From: an uncultured Mailhella sp.
Lineage (GTDB): Bacteria; Desulfobacterota; Desulfovibrionia; Desulfovibrionales; Desulfovibrionaceae
Assembly: GCF_944324995.1 (NCBI RefSeq)
Contig: NZ_CALUYL010000008.1
Location: 1 to 64,000 of the forward strand
Direction of reading: 5' to 3'
Length of the DNA stretch: 64,000 nucleotides
The translations under genes were made by a program, and so were the position numbers. Each line of letters starts with the position of its first letter. Positions within the stretch are counted from its first letter, which is position 1. This document shows positions 52,354 through 61,315 of the stretch, piece after piece. The notes below the pieces were generated by a model. That model was given only the letters and a program-made list of their open reading frames with translations. It ran no database searches and was not told where the DNA came from.

Positions 52354-52710
52354 GTGAAGCTCCTGATATATTCGGTGATGGAAAAGGCGAACATCCGTCC
52401 AGGAGAGAGGATGATTCGGCTTTCAGGAAAATAAAAAGACGGCAAAAAATAAAGCTCAAAATTTCACATTGTTGTTCTAAGAAAGGCAACAAGAGGAAAA
52501 AATATTGATGATGTGCGCGAAGCGGCAGGACGCGCGGGGGCAAAAGTCGCCACGAAGCGTCAGGCGCGCGAGCTGCCCGGGCAGGCGAAGGAGGGGAAAT
52601 TTTGCCGGAAATTCGGCTTGCGGCGCGTGTTTTGGGGCATCGCGTTCCGCGGGGCTCCGGAGGCGCGCCGCGGCGGCGTTTATTTTTTCGAGGCTGAAGG
52701 CAAGAAAAAA
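52354..52710. other. Gene-free region upstream of the carboxylesterase gene
   Basis: No gene is supported. The first half is AT-rich and probably holds the minus-strand promoter of the carboxylesterase gene. The second half (52520-52680) is GC-rich with no recognisable signal. Confidence 0.4.
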
Positions 52711-52737
52711 GCGGGAGACGGCAACGCCGTCTCCCGC
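52711..52737 (-). terminator. Terminator of serS
   Basis: A 12-bp perfect stem (GCGGGAGACGGC / GCCGTCTCCCGC) with a 3-base loop is followed on the minus strand by TTTTTTCTTG. Confidence 0.92.
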
Positions 52738-52760
52738 CGGAGAGTTTTTGAACAATCCGA

Positions 52761-54041
52761 CTACATGTCGGGAGTAATGACCTCAAGGCCGCCCATGTAG
52801 GGACGCAGCACGGTGGGAATGACGATGGAGCCGTCTTCCTGCTGGTTGTTCTCGATGATGGCCACGAGCGAACGGCCGGTGGGCAGACCGGAGCCGTTCA
52901 GGGTATGCACGAATTCGGGCTTGCCGCCGCCCTTGGGACGGAACCGGATGTTGGCGCGGCGGGCCTGGAAGTCCACGCAGTTGGAGCAGGACGAGATTTC
53001 GCGGTAGGTGTTCTGACCGGGCAGCCAGACTTCCACGTCGTAGGTCTTGGCGGAACCGAAGCCCATGTCGCCGGTGCACAGGGTGATGGTGCGATAGGGA
53101 AGTTCCAGCTTTTCGAGCAGGATTTCGGCGCAGCGGCGCATGTGTTCCAGCTCTTCCCAGGACTTGTCGGGATGGGCGAAGCGCACCATTTCCACCTTGA
53201 TGAACTGATGCTGACGGATGAGACCGCGCACGTCCTTGCCCGCGGAGCCGGCTTCGGAACGGAAGCAGGGGGTGCCGGCGGTGTAGCGCAGGGGCAGCTG
53301 ATCCTCTTCGAGGATTTCGCCGGCGTGCAGGTTGGTGACGGGCACTTCGGCGGTGGGAATGAGGTAGTAGTCCCAGGCGGGCATTTTGAAGAGGTCTTCC
53401 TCGAACTTGGGCAGCTGACCGGTGCCCTGCATGGTGGCGGCGTTGACCATGAAGGGAGGCAGAATTTCGGTGGCGCCGAATTCGGTGGTCTGGGTGTCGA
53501 GGTAGAAGTTCATGAGGGCGCGTTCCATTCTGGCGAACACGCCGTGCGACACGCAGAAGCGCGAACCGGCGAGCTTGGCGCCGCGTTCAAAGTCGAGGCC
53601 GCGGCGGGCCGCGCCCACTTCAAAGTGCTGCTTGGGCGGGAAGGTGAACTCGCGGGGCGTGCCCCAGCGGTGCAGTTCCGGATTGTCGTTTTCGTCGAGG
53701 CCGACCGGCACGGAGGCGTCGGGAATGTTCGGCACGCGGAGCATCCACTGATAGACCTTGTCCTTGATCTCGGAAGCTTCGGCGTCGAGTTCCTTGATGC
53801 GGTCGGAGAGCTTGCCGAGATCGGCCAGAAGTTCGGAAGCGTCTTCACCGGCGCGCTTTTTGCGGGCCACTTCGGCCGAGTCGGCATTGCGCTTGCTCTT
53901 GAGCGTTTCCACTTCGGTGAGCACGGCGCGGCGACGTTCGTCCAGAGCCAGGAAGTCGTCGACGGAAATGTTGGAATGGCGGTCGGCCAGAGCCTTGGCC
54001 ACCACTTCGGGATGTTTCTGAAGAAGTTTGAGATCAAGCAT
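52761..54041 (-). CDS. serS: Seryl-tRNA synthetase
   Basis: A 426-residue class II aminoacyl-tRNA synthetase that charges tRNA-Ser. It has an N-terminal antiparallel coiled coil (about residues 25-100) for tRNA binding. Motif 2 is [20 protein letters not shown], and motif 3 is [16 protein letters not shown] near the C-terminus. Length and order are typical. It has its own terminator. Confidence 0.98.
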   Translation of the reverse strand: MLDLKLLQKHPEVVAKALADRHSNISVDDFLALDERRRAVLTEVETLKSKRNADSAEVARKKRAGEDASELLADLGKLSDRIKELDAEASEIKDKVYQWMLRVPNIPDASVPVGLDENDNPELHRWGTPREFTFPPKQHFEVGAARRGLDFERGAKLAGSRFCVSHGVFARMERALMNFYLDTQTTEFGATEILPPFMVNAATMQGTGQLPKFEEDLFKMPAWDYYLIPTAEVPVTNLHAGEILEEDQLPLRYTAGTPCFRSEAGSAGKDVRGLIRQHQFIKVEMVRFAHPDKSWEELEHMRRCAEILLEKLELPYRTITLCTGDMGFGSAKTYDVEVWLPGQNTYREISSCSNCVDFQARRANIRFRPKGGGKPEFVHTLNGSGLPTGRSLVAIIENNQQEDGSIVIPTVLRPYMGGLEVITPDM

Positions 54042-54157
54042 GGCTGATTTCCTCGAATCTGCGTGATATGCGGTAGGGCGTGATGCCCGGGCATTTGAAA
54101 GGAACGAACAGTCTAGCCCGACAGCGGCGGAGCGTCAATCGTGACCGGAAGAGGCGG

Positions 54158-54189
54158 CAGGGCCCGGCGGACGCGTCCGCCGGGCCCTG
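54158..54189 (-). terminator. Terminator-like palindrome after the module B transporter
   Basis: A 15-bp perfect GC-rich stem (54158-54172 with 54175-54189) with almost no loop lies 23 bases downstream of the transporter stop. The T-tract is poor. Confidence 0.65.
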
Positions 54190-54211
54190 TGTTCTGCATG
54201 GATTCGAGAAT

Positions 54212-55594
54212 TTACATGATGCCTACGAAGTTCCACCACGGAATGGCCACCAGAGCGAGCAGCACGCCGCAGATCAGGGTTCGCGCGGCGAGAGCGGGAA
54301 TGACGTGGGAGAGCGTGACGCGTCCGGTGATGAAGATATAGAGGAAGTACACGGCTTCATAGGGCAGGATGTACTGATCGACGCCGTACTGGAAGGCGTA
54401 GAAGAGCGGCAGCGGATTCATGTTGAGGGCCTGACCGAGTTCGCCGATGGCGGGGGTGAAGGCGGCGGTGGCGGCAAGGGGCGTCAGCAGGAAGTTGACG
54501 ACCACGCCGGAGAGGTAGGCGATGATGACCGACATGCTCTCTCCCCAGCCCTGAAGCACGGGCAGAATCTGCTGCACGGCCCAGGCGTTGAAGCCCACGG
54601 CTCCGCCCACGAAACCGATGGACATGCAGCCGGTGATGAAGATGAGGAACATGATTTCCAGCTTGCCGATGCCTTCATTGGGCAGAATGTTGATGCCGGG
54701 CATGTAGCAGATCATGGCCAGCACGGCGAAGACGAACACGGGGTCCACGCCGGTCCAGGGCTGAATCATGAAGGCGAGCACCATGCCGAGCACCAGCACG
54801 AGGAGAATTTTTTCCTTGGTGCTGATGGGGCCGAGTTCTCTGCTGCAGTTTTCAATGAAGGCGCGGGCGTTTTCCATGGAGGTGAGCTGTTCCTTGCCCT
54901 TCACCAGCCAGACGACGCCCATGGACGCCATGGTGTAGATGACGGAGAACAGGGAGCCGTGCCAGGCGTACTGCCAGAAGTCCACGGTGGTGCCGTCCTT
55001 GAAGAGCATGGTGAAGGCCCAGATGAAGCTTTCGGAGGTGTGCAGGAACAGAAACTGCGGCGCGGCCGCGGCCATGAAGGCCATGAGAATGATGGCCGAG
55101 GACATGCGCGATTTGTGATCGAGCTTCAGGGTGTCCACGATGCCGGAGGCAATGGCGCAGAGCACGACCATGCGGGCCAGAATGGAAGGCAGCACCAGGG
55201 CCAGCGCCAGGCCGCCGATGAAGAAGCCCCACACAAGGCCCATGAAGCTGCCGCCCGCAAGGGAGAGGCAGCTCAGCGCCAGGCGTCTGGCGAGCCCAGT
55301 TTTGTCCATGGCTTCGCCGATGACCACGGCGGCAAAGGAAATCCAGGGCAGCACCGTGGCCCACGGGCCGAAAATGACTTCCATGGGAGCCACGTTGCCG
55401 AGCACGTAGCCGAAGGTGAGCAGCGCGGCCACGCCGATGGCCGGAAACACGTTGAAGGCCCAGGCCAGCACGGCCATGCTGGTCATGGCCATGAAGAGCG
55501 GCGCTTTCGGCGAAATGTCGGCGGGCGCGGCGAAATAGACGATGAAGGGCAGAATGAGGGTCAGAGGCCAGCGGAGCATGGGCAGAACTTTCAT
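54212..55594 (-). CDS. SLC13/DASS-type anion transporter (module B)
   Basis: A 460-residue inner-membrane protein with about 12 segments and DASS-like layout: two related halves, with FNVFPAIGVAALL early and NFLLTPLAATAAFTPAIGELGQ late, the latter probably a substrate/sodium loop. It is more distant from the carriers at 7468 and 59814 than those are from each other. The start at 55594 (MKVLPML) has a GGAGG 6 bases upstream. It is the last gene of a ferredoxin/flavoprotein/transporter operon and presumably imports the flavoprotein's substrate. Confidence 0.8.
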   Translation of the reverse strand: MKVLPMLRWPLTLILPFIVYFAAPADISPKAPLFMAMTSMAVLAWAFNVFPAIGVAALLTFGYVLGNVAPMEVIFGPWATVLPWISFAAVVIGEAMDKTGLARRLALSCLSLAGGSFMGLVWGFFIGGLALALVLPSILARMVVLCAIASGIVDTLKLDHKSRMSSAIILMAFMAAAAPQFLFLHTSESFIWAFTMLFKDGTTVDFWQYAWHGSLFSVIYTMASMGVVWLVKGKEQLTSMENARAFIENCSRELGPISTKEKILLVLVLGMVLAFMIQPWTGVDPVFVFAVLAMICYMPGINILPNEGIGKLEIMFLIFITGCMSIGFVGGAVGFNAWAVQQILPVLQGWGESMSVIIAYLSGVVVNFLLTPLAATAAFTPAIGELGQALNMNPLPLFYAFQYGVDQYILPYEAVYFLYIFITGRVTLSHVIPALAARTLICGVLLALVAIPWWNFVGIM

Positions 55595-55819
55595 GGTTCC
55601 TCCGGGGGTGGCGGATGTTCCGGGCTGAGCCGGAAAAAAGTTCACGAAGGGAGAGCGCGTCGACCGGGGGCGGAAACAGGGCGACGTGTCGATGCACGTC
55701 GGAGAAGCGGAAAAGGAGTGCCGCGGAATGAGAGCGGAAACGGCGGACGGCGCGGGCGTTAAACAACGCCATGCCCCGGTTTCCGCAGAGGGAAACCGGG
55801 GAGAGGGGGGAGAGAAAAC

Positions 55820-57490
55820 TCAGATGAGGCGGTCGCGCCAGGCGGTTTTCACTTCATCGCCTTCCTTCCATACGCGCAGGAACTTGTCGCGCAGGAGCGG
55901 GTTGGTGAAGGTGTAGTCGGAGCGGATGTGACGGCCGCGGCTTTCCTTGCGTTCCCTGGCGGAGATCATGAGGGCCTGACCGAGATCGAGCAGGTTCACC
56001 ACTTCGGCGGCGCGCATGAGTTCGTGGGCGTCGGTGGCGTACATCTGCGTTTCTATCTTCTTGCGCAGGTCGCCGAGATACTTGATGCCCGCGGTGAGCA
56101 TGGTGTCGGAGCGCACGCGGTGCGGACCGCAGTCGGCGTACTCGGTCATGATCTGCTGCAGGGCGAAGTTGGCTTCCTGCCACGAAGCGCCCACCTTGCG
56201 TTCGTAAATGGCGCTGTAGAACGCCATGCGTTCCTCGGCGTTGTCCGGCGTGCCTTCGGCAAGGGCGAGGGTCTGGTAGTCCGCGGCGTGATGGCCGGCA
56301 ATCCAGCCGTACACGGCCGCAGCGCCGATGTCGCCGCTGATGTTGCCCATCATGTCGCCGGCGGCGAAGAGTCCGCGCACGTTGCTCTCGCCGTTGATGT
56401 CGATTTCTATGCCGTTGGTGACGAGGTTGGCTTCATACTGGCCGAATTCCACGGCGTGCTTTCCGGGATCGATGCCTTCCTTGTCCATGTAGTCCAGAAG
56501 CGCGGTGAGGCCTTCGCACTTCATGGCCCAGCGCATGTGTTCGAGATCTTCCTTGCTCGCGCCGGAGCAGTCCATGTAGGCGGGGCCGCGGCCGCTCAGC
56601 TTGAGATCGGTGAAGGCCGAGGACCACACGTCGCTCGTCATGTCGCCCGTTTCCACGTTGGGCTTCGTGATGAACGGGCCGACGGGACGCCCGTCGGGGT
56701 AGCGGTACACGCCTATCCAGGTGGCCTTGCCGCAGCGGGCGAGGAAGCGGGGCCCGGCGTGGCGGTAGGTCTTTTCCATGTTCACGAGATAGGTGCCGAT
56801 GCGCCAGGCCTGCGCAATGGAGTCGCCGGTGCCGGAGGGGCACATGTTGGTGTTGAACATCTGGCTCGGCGTGGGATCGGTGGTGAACAGGCGGCTCACG
56901 TAGCCGGTGGCGGCCACCACGGCCTTGGATTTCACCATGATGAAGGAAGGTTCGTCGCCGGACACGTCGAGAGCCAGCACGCCGGTCACGCCGTCGGCGT
57001 TGCGGAACATTTCCAGCACGGGCGCGTGATTGAGAATCTTCACGCCGCGCTTTTTCGCCTGTTCGGTGAGCACCTTTTTCTGATTGTGGCCGTCGTACTT
57101 GAGGAAGATGCGCGGACGGCCGGGATAGGCGTGTCCTTCAAAGTGATAGTCGCCCGTGGGCTTCATGTTGATGCCCCAGTCGTTCCACATGTTCACGATT
57201 TTGGGGCTGGTTTCCAGAAAGCGCATGACGAGCGGGGTGTCGTTGCTGGTGGCGTTCTGGCTGTCCATGAATTCGTTGTACACCACGCTGATGTCGCCGT
57301 GCTTTTCGGGAATCCAGCACAGGAAGTGATCGTTGCCCGTGGCGCCTGCGCCGCTGCGCTTCGTGTTGGCCTTGTCCAGAAGAACCACGCTTGCGCCCTT
57401 GTCCGCCGCCGCGATGGCGGCCATAAGACCCGCTATGCCGCCGCCGATGACGGCCACATCGGCTTCATGCTGTTCTTTAAGAGGAATCAT
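55820..57490 (-). CDS. FAD-dependent oxidoreductase, APS reductase alpha/fumarate reductase-like (module B)
   Basis: A 556-residue paralogue of the two flavoproteins at 19765 and 21759. It has Rossmann site VAVIGGGIAGLMAA, KRSGAGATGNDHFLCWIPEKHGD, DWGINMKPTGDYHFEGHAYPGRPRIF, a GPRFLARCGKATWIGVYRYP block, GRGPAYMDCS and GLFAAGDMMGN. The start at 57490 (MIPLKEQ) follows GGAGG and matches the paralogues. There is no export signal. It lies 77 bases after its ferredoxin and 225 bases before the transporter gene. It is likely a cytoplasmic ferredoxin-linked reductase or dehydrogenase. Confidence 0.86.
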   Translation of the reverse strand: MIPLKEQHEADVAVIGGGIAGLMAAIAAADKGASVVLLDKANTKRSGAGATGNDHFLCWIPEKHGDISVVYNEFMDSQNATSNDTPLVMRFLETSPKIVNMWNDWGINMKPTGDYHFEGHAYPGRPRIFLKYDGHNQKKVLTEQAKKRGVKILNHAPVLEMFRNADGVTGVLALDVSGDEPSFIMVKSKAVVAATGYVSRLFTTDPTPSQMFNTNMCPSGTGDSIAQAWRIGTYLVNMEKTYRHAGPRFLARCGKATWIGVYRYPDGRPVGPFITKPNVETGDMTSDVWSSAFTDLKLSGRGPAYMDCSGASKEDLEHMRWAMKCEGLTALLDYMDKEGIDPGKHAVEFGQYEANLVTNGIEIDINGESNVRGLFAAGDMMGNISGDIGAAAVYGWIAGHHAADYQTLALAEGTPDNAEERMAFYSAIYERKVGASWQEANFALQQIMTEYADCGPHRVRSDTMLTAGIKYLGDLRKKIETQMYATDAHELMRAAEVVNLLDLGQALMISARERKESRGRHIRSDYTFTNPLLRDKFLRVWKEGDEVKTAWRDRLI

Positions 57491-57567
57491 GGAGTACCTC
57501 CAGAGAAAATGTTTTGAGTGGGAGAGAGAAGATCCCGAAGGGAACACGGCTGCCGAAAGGCGCGTTT

Positions 57568-57822
57568 TCAGCGCACGGGCAGATCTTTGGGCTTCAGGGT
57601 GTCGGCATCCACGTACAGGAGCATGTGCGTGAGCGGCAGACGCAGTTCAATGGCGTGGGCCCGGCAGTCCAGCACGCAGGCGTTGCAGTGCCAGCACTCG
57701 TAGGGGCGCTTGACTTCGGGCATCTTGTCCTTGCCTCTGTTGAAACTGAACACCTGCAGGGGGCACACGTCGGCGCATACGCCGCAGCCAAGGCATTTTT
57801 CTCTGTCGATTACCGGAGGCAT
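57568..57822 (-). CDS. 2x[4Fe-4S] ferredoxin, AprB-like partner (module B)
   Basis: An 84-residue ferredoxin with clusters at Cys10/13/16/20 and Cys43/46/49/53 (YECWHCNACVLDC). The start at 57822 (MPPVID) is chosen because it follows AGGAGA and aligns with the other two ferredoxins of this type. It shares the LLYVDADTLKP tail. It is the first gene of the module B operon. Confidence 0.92.
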   Translation of the reverse strand: MPPVIDREKCLGCGVCADVCPLQVFSFNRGKDKMPEVKRPYECWHCNACVLDCRAHAIELRLPLTHMLLYVDADTLKPKDLPVR

Positions 57823-58899
57823 ATTCCTTCTCCTTCGCAAAAATAAGATTCGCGCGGTGGGCGTTGTTGACCATCGATGCGTACATGTTTTCACAAGCCG
57901 GGAAGGGAAAATATCGCGCATGCGACATTTTGAATATTTTTCAGAAAGAAAGAAAAAAAATAAAAGAATAACAGAGAGATGGCGAAGAAAAAATTAATGT
58001 TTCTTCTGCGGAAAAGAAGGGAGAGCGCAGATCGCGGAGCGTCGCGCGGGAAGGCAGGGCGCTGCTCAGGAGGGCGCGCGTCCGAAAAGAGTTGCGGGGA
58101 TGGGCCGAGCGCAGATGCGGGCCGACAGAGGCCGGCGACGAGCGGCAGTTCGGAGTCTTGATAAAAGAATTATTTCACAAATAAAATTAAAAACAGAGAA
58201 AAGGTACGAGTCGGTTCAGTTTTCGCAGGCGCTGTCGTGCGCTCTCGAGATGCGTCGGGCGTTTTCGAGCGCTCCTTGGCGGATAACCGGGGCGAGAGGG
58301 AGGGGAGGCCGGTGGGCGAGGCATCGGGCCTTGAGTCGGACGTGTCAGGGGGGAGCTGATCCAGACATTGCGTCGGGCGGGGGCTTGGCGGCTCTGAGCC
58401 GGACGTGAAACCGGTGCTTTTCGGGAGTGGCACGGAGGGCTTCCCGGTCGTTGCCCGGAGCCGGTTGTCTCCGTTCGCCGGGCCGAAGAGGCGATAGTTT
58501 CCGGCGCTGCGCCGGAGGGGCGGCTTTGCGGGGATAGCTGCGGGAGGCATGTGCCGCCGGGCGTCGGCGGGAGCATGGCGCTGAACCGGGAATTGCGGAA
58601 AAATTTTCGTCGGGCTGCGGGCCGGAGGGCGGGGCGTTGCGCCGGGGCTGCATGGAAGATTTGCCGTTGAGCGGCGTGCGGATCGAATGCCTGCAAAAGC
58701 GTCCCGGAGCGAGCAAGGCGGGCGCGCCGTGCTCGGAGTTTCGCAGTGCGGACGAGGGCGTTCGCCCCTGTGCTTCCTGCGGATGTTGCGACCTCCTCCC
58801 GGATCCTGCTCTTTCGGCGCGGCGGGCGCAGCACGCGGTTTCTCGCGCGAGGAAAACGGATGCGCGACGTCTGAGTTCTGTGGAGGGAGTCCTGCGCGG
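57823..58899. other. Gene-free kilobase between the CRP-type regulator and module B
   Basis: No gene is supported. The first ~370 bases are AT-rich in places and should hold the module B promoter. A TCGC-N4-GCGA dyad lies near 57913-57924. The GC-rich remainder (58200-58899) has open frames that translate to Arg/Pro/Ala-rich sequence without family resemblance. It could be decayed coding DNA or an untranslated RNA. Confidence 0.45.
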
Positions 58900-59625
58900 C
58901 TACATGCCCGCAAGAGCGCGCAGTCCGGCCGGATCGAGAATGTGAACCCGTCCCCGGCGGAAGCATTCGATGACGCCGTTCTTTTTCAGGTACTGGATGG
59001 CCCGGCACAGCGTGGCGCGATGCACGCCCAGCATGGCGGCGCAGCGTTCCTGCGTGATGCCGAGGGGAAATTCCACGTCGTCGTGCCTTGTGGCGAGCGA
59101 GAGCAGATAGCGGCAGAAGCGGATGACGAAGTCGTCCATGAGCATGTCGGAAAGAAAGGTGCTGTGGATGAGCGCCACGGTTCCCATCTGGCGCAGGGCG
59201 TAGGCGGCGAGGGCCGGGCAGGCGGTCACGCCGTTTTCGTCCTTGAGCACGGTGCCGGGCACGCGCCAGATCACGCTGTTGCGCACGCACTGGTACTGCC
59301 CGGAAGCGTCTTTTTGCGTGAGCGCGCAGGCCAGGTTGAAGATGCCGCCGGGCTCGAAGGTCATGAGGGCCCGCTGTCTGCCTTCGAGGGTGTCGAACAC
59401 GATGCGCACGCTGCCCTTTTCCAGACAGTACATGTCGAGCAGATGTTCGCCGGAAAGATCGATGAACGTGCCGGCGCGAAACACGAGACGCGTGCCTTCG
59501 CGGCGGATTTCCTTCCACACGGGGGATTCGACGTCGGTTTCTCCCTGCACCACGGGCACGGCGAAGGGCATGAAGCCGGGCAGGGGCCTGGACGGACGCC
59601 GTTCGGAGAGGGTTGTGACGGGCAT
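58900..59625 (-). CDS. CRP/FNR-family transcriptional regulator
   Basis: A 241-residue protein with an N-terminal cyclic-nucleotide-binding-like beta-roll (LVFRAGTFIDLSGEHLLDMYCLEKGSVRI) and a C-terminal Crp HTH (LGITQERCAAMLGVHRATLCRAIQYLKKNGVI). It lacks an obvious N-terminal FNR cysteine cluster; Cys residues are scattered. The start at 59625 (MPVTTL) follows GGGAGC; the frame is open upstream but would enter the transporter terminator. It lies between modules C and B in the same orientation and is a good candidate to regulate one or both. Confidence 0.88.
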   Translation of the reverse strand: MPVTTLSERRPSRPLPGFMPFAVPVVQGETDVESPVWKEIRREGTRLVFRAGTFIDLSGEHLLDMYCLEKGSVRIVFDTLEGRQRALMTFEPGGIFNLACALTQKDASGQYQCVRNSVIWRVPGTVLKDENGVTACPALAAYALRQMGTVALIHSTFLSDMLMDDFVIRFCRYLLSLATRHDDVEFPLGITQERCAAMLGVHRATLCRAIQYLKKNGVIECFRRGRVHILDPAGLRALAGM

Positions 59626-59732
59626 GAATGCGCTCCCGGCGGAAAAAGGGACGGATGCAGGCCGGCGGGAAGTGTCGGCGTTCTGAGAACAAGCTCTAGC
59701 AGGGATGCGGGGAAGAAGGCAAGAGGCGGAAA

Positions 59733-59764
59733 AAGCCCCTTTTCGCGGGGGCGAAAAGGGGCTT
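59733..59764 (-). terminator. Terminator of module C operon
   Basis: A 14-bp perfect stem (AAGCCCCTTTTCGC / GCGAAAAGGGGCTT) with a 4-base loop is followed on the minus strand by TTT. A second GC-rich dyad lies just beside it at 59768-59787. Confidence 0.88.
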
Positions 59765-59813
59765 CGGGGCCGGGCTTGCGCCCGGCCCTGGTCAGACCTG
59801 CGGAGGCTGACCG

Positions 59814-61286
59814 TTAGAAGAGCATCGAGCCCATGATGGTGATGACGGCACTCATCAGTATCCAGGAGAGCAGGATGACGATGGGAGAGGACTTCCAGAT
59901 GCTCTTGGTGCTGGCCCATTCGTTGCCGTGCAGCAGTGCGGCGCTGGAGCTCGCGGCAGGAGTGAGGAAGGCCAGATGCACGCCCATGACCACCATGATG
60001 ACCGGCAGTTCGGGGCCGACGCCGAGGTTGGTGCAGTAGCTGAAGATGATGGGCATGAGGGCCACGCCCACGGCGCCGTTGTTGATGAACTGGGTGAGGA
60101 TGGTAGCCAGGAGGCCCATGCAGAGGGAGAAGAACAGCGGGGAACCGGATCCGAACAGAGGTTCGAGCACGGCCATCAGGAAGGGAGTGATGCCGCTGGC
60201 GGGGTTGGCCATGGCGCCGGAGAGGGGCTGGACCATGGCGAGGATGAAGATGATGCCCCAGGCCACGCCGTCATCGACCATGGCCTTGAAGCGGAGCAGC
60301 GGCTTGCCGTTGACCTTGATGAAGCACATGAGGCCGACGAGGAACATGCATATGCCGGTGTTGCCGATGCTCTTGAGGAACTTGACCACGGCGAGATCCT
60401 TGGGCAGGAAGGCCGGGATGAGCAGCAGGGCCACGAGGGCGAAGAGGAAGCCGAGCACGGCCTTCTGCACGCCGGAGAGGGAGAGGCTCTGATCCTTGTC
60501 GAGCTTGCTGGCGTCGAGGTCGGCGAGCTTGCTCACGTCGGGACGGAAGATGTACTTGCCGATGAGCAGGAAGAGCAGGGAGCAGAGCGCGCAGGCGACG
60601 ATGGCTATGAACATGTACTTGGCGTAGTCGATGTGCGTGCCGGACATGGTTTCATAGGCGCTCATGACGGTGAGGGCGGCCTGCTTGAAGGGAATGATGG
60701 CCATGCCCACCTGAGCGGCGTACACGATGCCGAAGACCATCATGGTAGGATAGCCGTCGCCCTTCTTGTATCCGCACACTTCGCACACGCCGTACAGGAT
60801 GCTCCAGCCGATGACCGCGGCGGGAGAGGCGCTGGTGAGGCCGCCGAGCAGCATGATGGAGGCGAGGAAGGTGTAGGTGAACAGCCAGGGTTTGCCGGCC
60901 ACGGCCTTGCGGGTGATGAACCACAGCGAGATGAACTTGGAGAGGCCGTAGTAGTTGATGGTGGCGCAGAACACGAAGATGAAGAACATCATGACGACGA
61001 TGGGGTCGCCGAAGCTCTTGTTGAGCAGCATGCCGGGCTTCATGCCGCCGACGAGCATGAGCGCGAGCAGACCGGCGATGCTGGGCCAGATGATGTCGAT
61101 GAAGATCCAGCCGTAGAGCACGCCGAGGAAGATGCCGATGAGGTTCATGCCCAGCGGAGTGAGCGGTTCAACGGGGGCAAGCTGCCCGACGCCGAACATG
61201 ATGACGAGGCAGATGATGGTATGTACGAAGTACATGACGTTCAGTTTTTTGGGAGCAGCGGGAGCAGTGCTGGTGGTAGCAGCCAT
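59814..61286 (-). CDS. DASS/SLC13-family organic anion symporter (module C)
   Basis: A 490-residue inner-membrane carrier, paralogous to the one at 7468-8949. Both have a GxFLGVLYGW(I/T)FI segment near residue 50, IFRPDVSKL near 250, and a late LTPAASSSAALLHGNEW / TPAASTCAAIMFSNVEW segment. It probably couples sodium to dicarboxylate-type substrates. The start has an AGGAGAA ribosome binding site. It lies 29 bases after the flavoprotein stop, as the third gene of the operon. Confidence 0.86.
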   Translation of the reverse strand: MAATTSTAPAAPKKLNVMYFVHTIICLVIMFGVGQLAPVEPLTPLGMNLIGIFLGVLYGWIFIDIIWPSIAGLLALMLVGGMKPGMLLNKSFGDPIVVMMFFIFVFCATINYYGLSKFISLWFITRKAVAGKPWLFTYTFLASIMLLGGLTSASPAAVIGWSILYGVCEVCGYKKGDGYPTMMVFGIVYAAQVGMAIIPFKQAALTVMSAYETMSGTHIDYAKYMFIAIVACALCSLLFLLIGKYIFRPDVSKLADLDASKLDKDQSLSLSGVQKAVLGFLFALVALLLIPAFLPKDLAVVKFLKSIGNTGICMFLVGLMCFIKVNGKPLLRFKAMVDDGVAWGIIFILAMVQPLSGAMANPASGITPFLMAVLEPLFGSGSPLFFSLCMGLLATILTQFINNGAVGVALMPIIFSYCTNLGVGPELPVIMVVMGVHLAFLTPAASSSAALLHGNEWASTKSIWKSSPIVILLSWILMSAVITIMGSMLF

Positions 61287-61315
61287 GGTAAGGTTCTCCT
61301 GGTGGAAACGGAGTA

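Noticed and set aside
58170..59692. Long minus-strand open frames in the gap after the CRP-type gene
   Set aside because: One runs antisense-like through the regulator in another frame. The product is Arg/Pro/Ala-rich and unlike any protein family.
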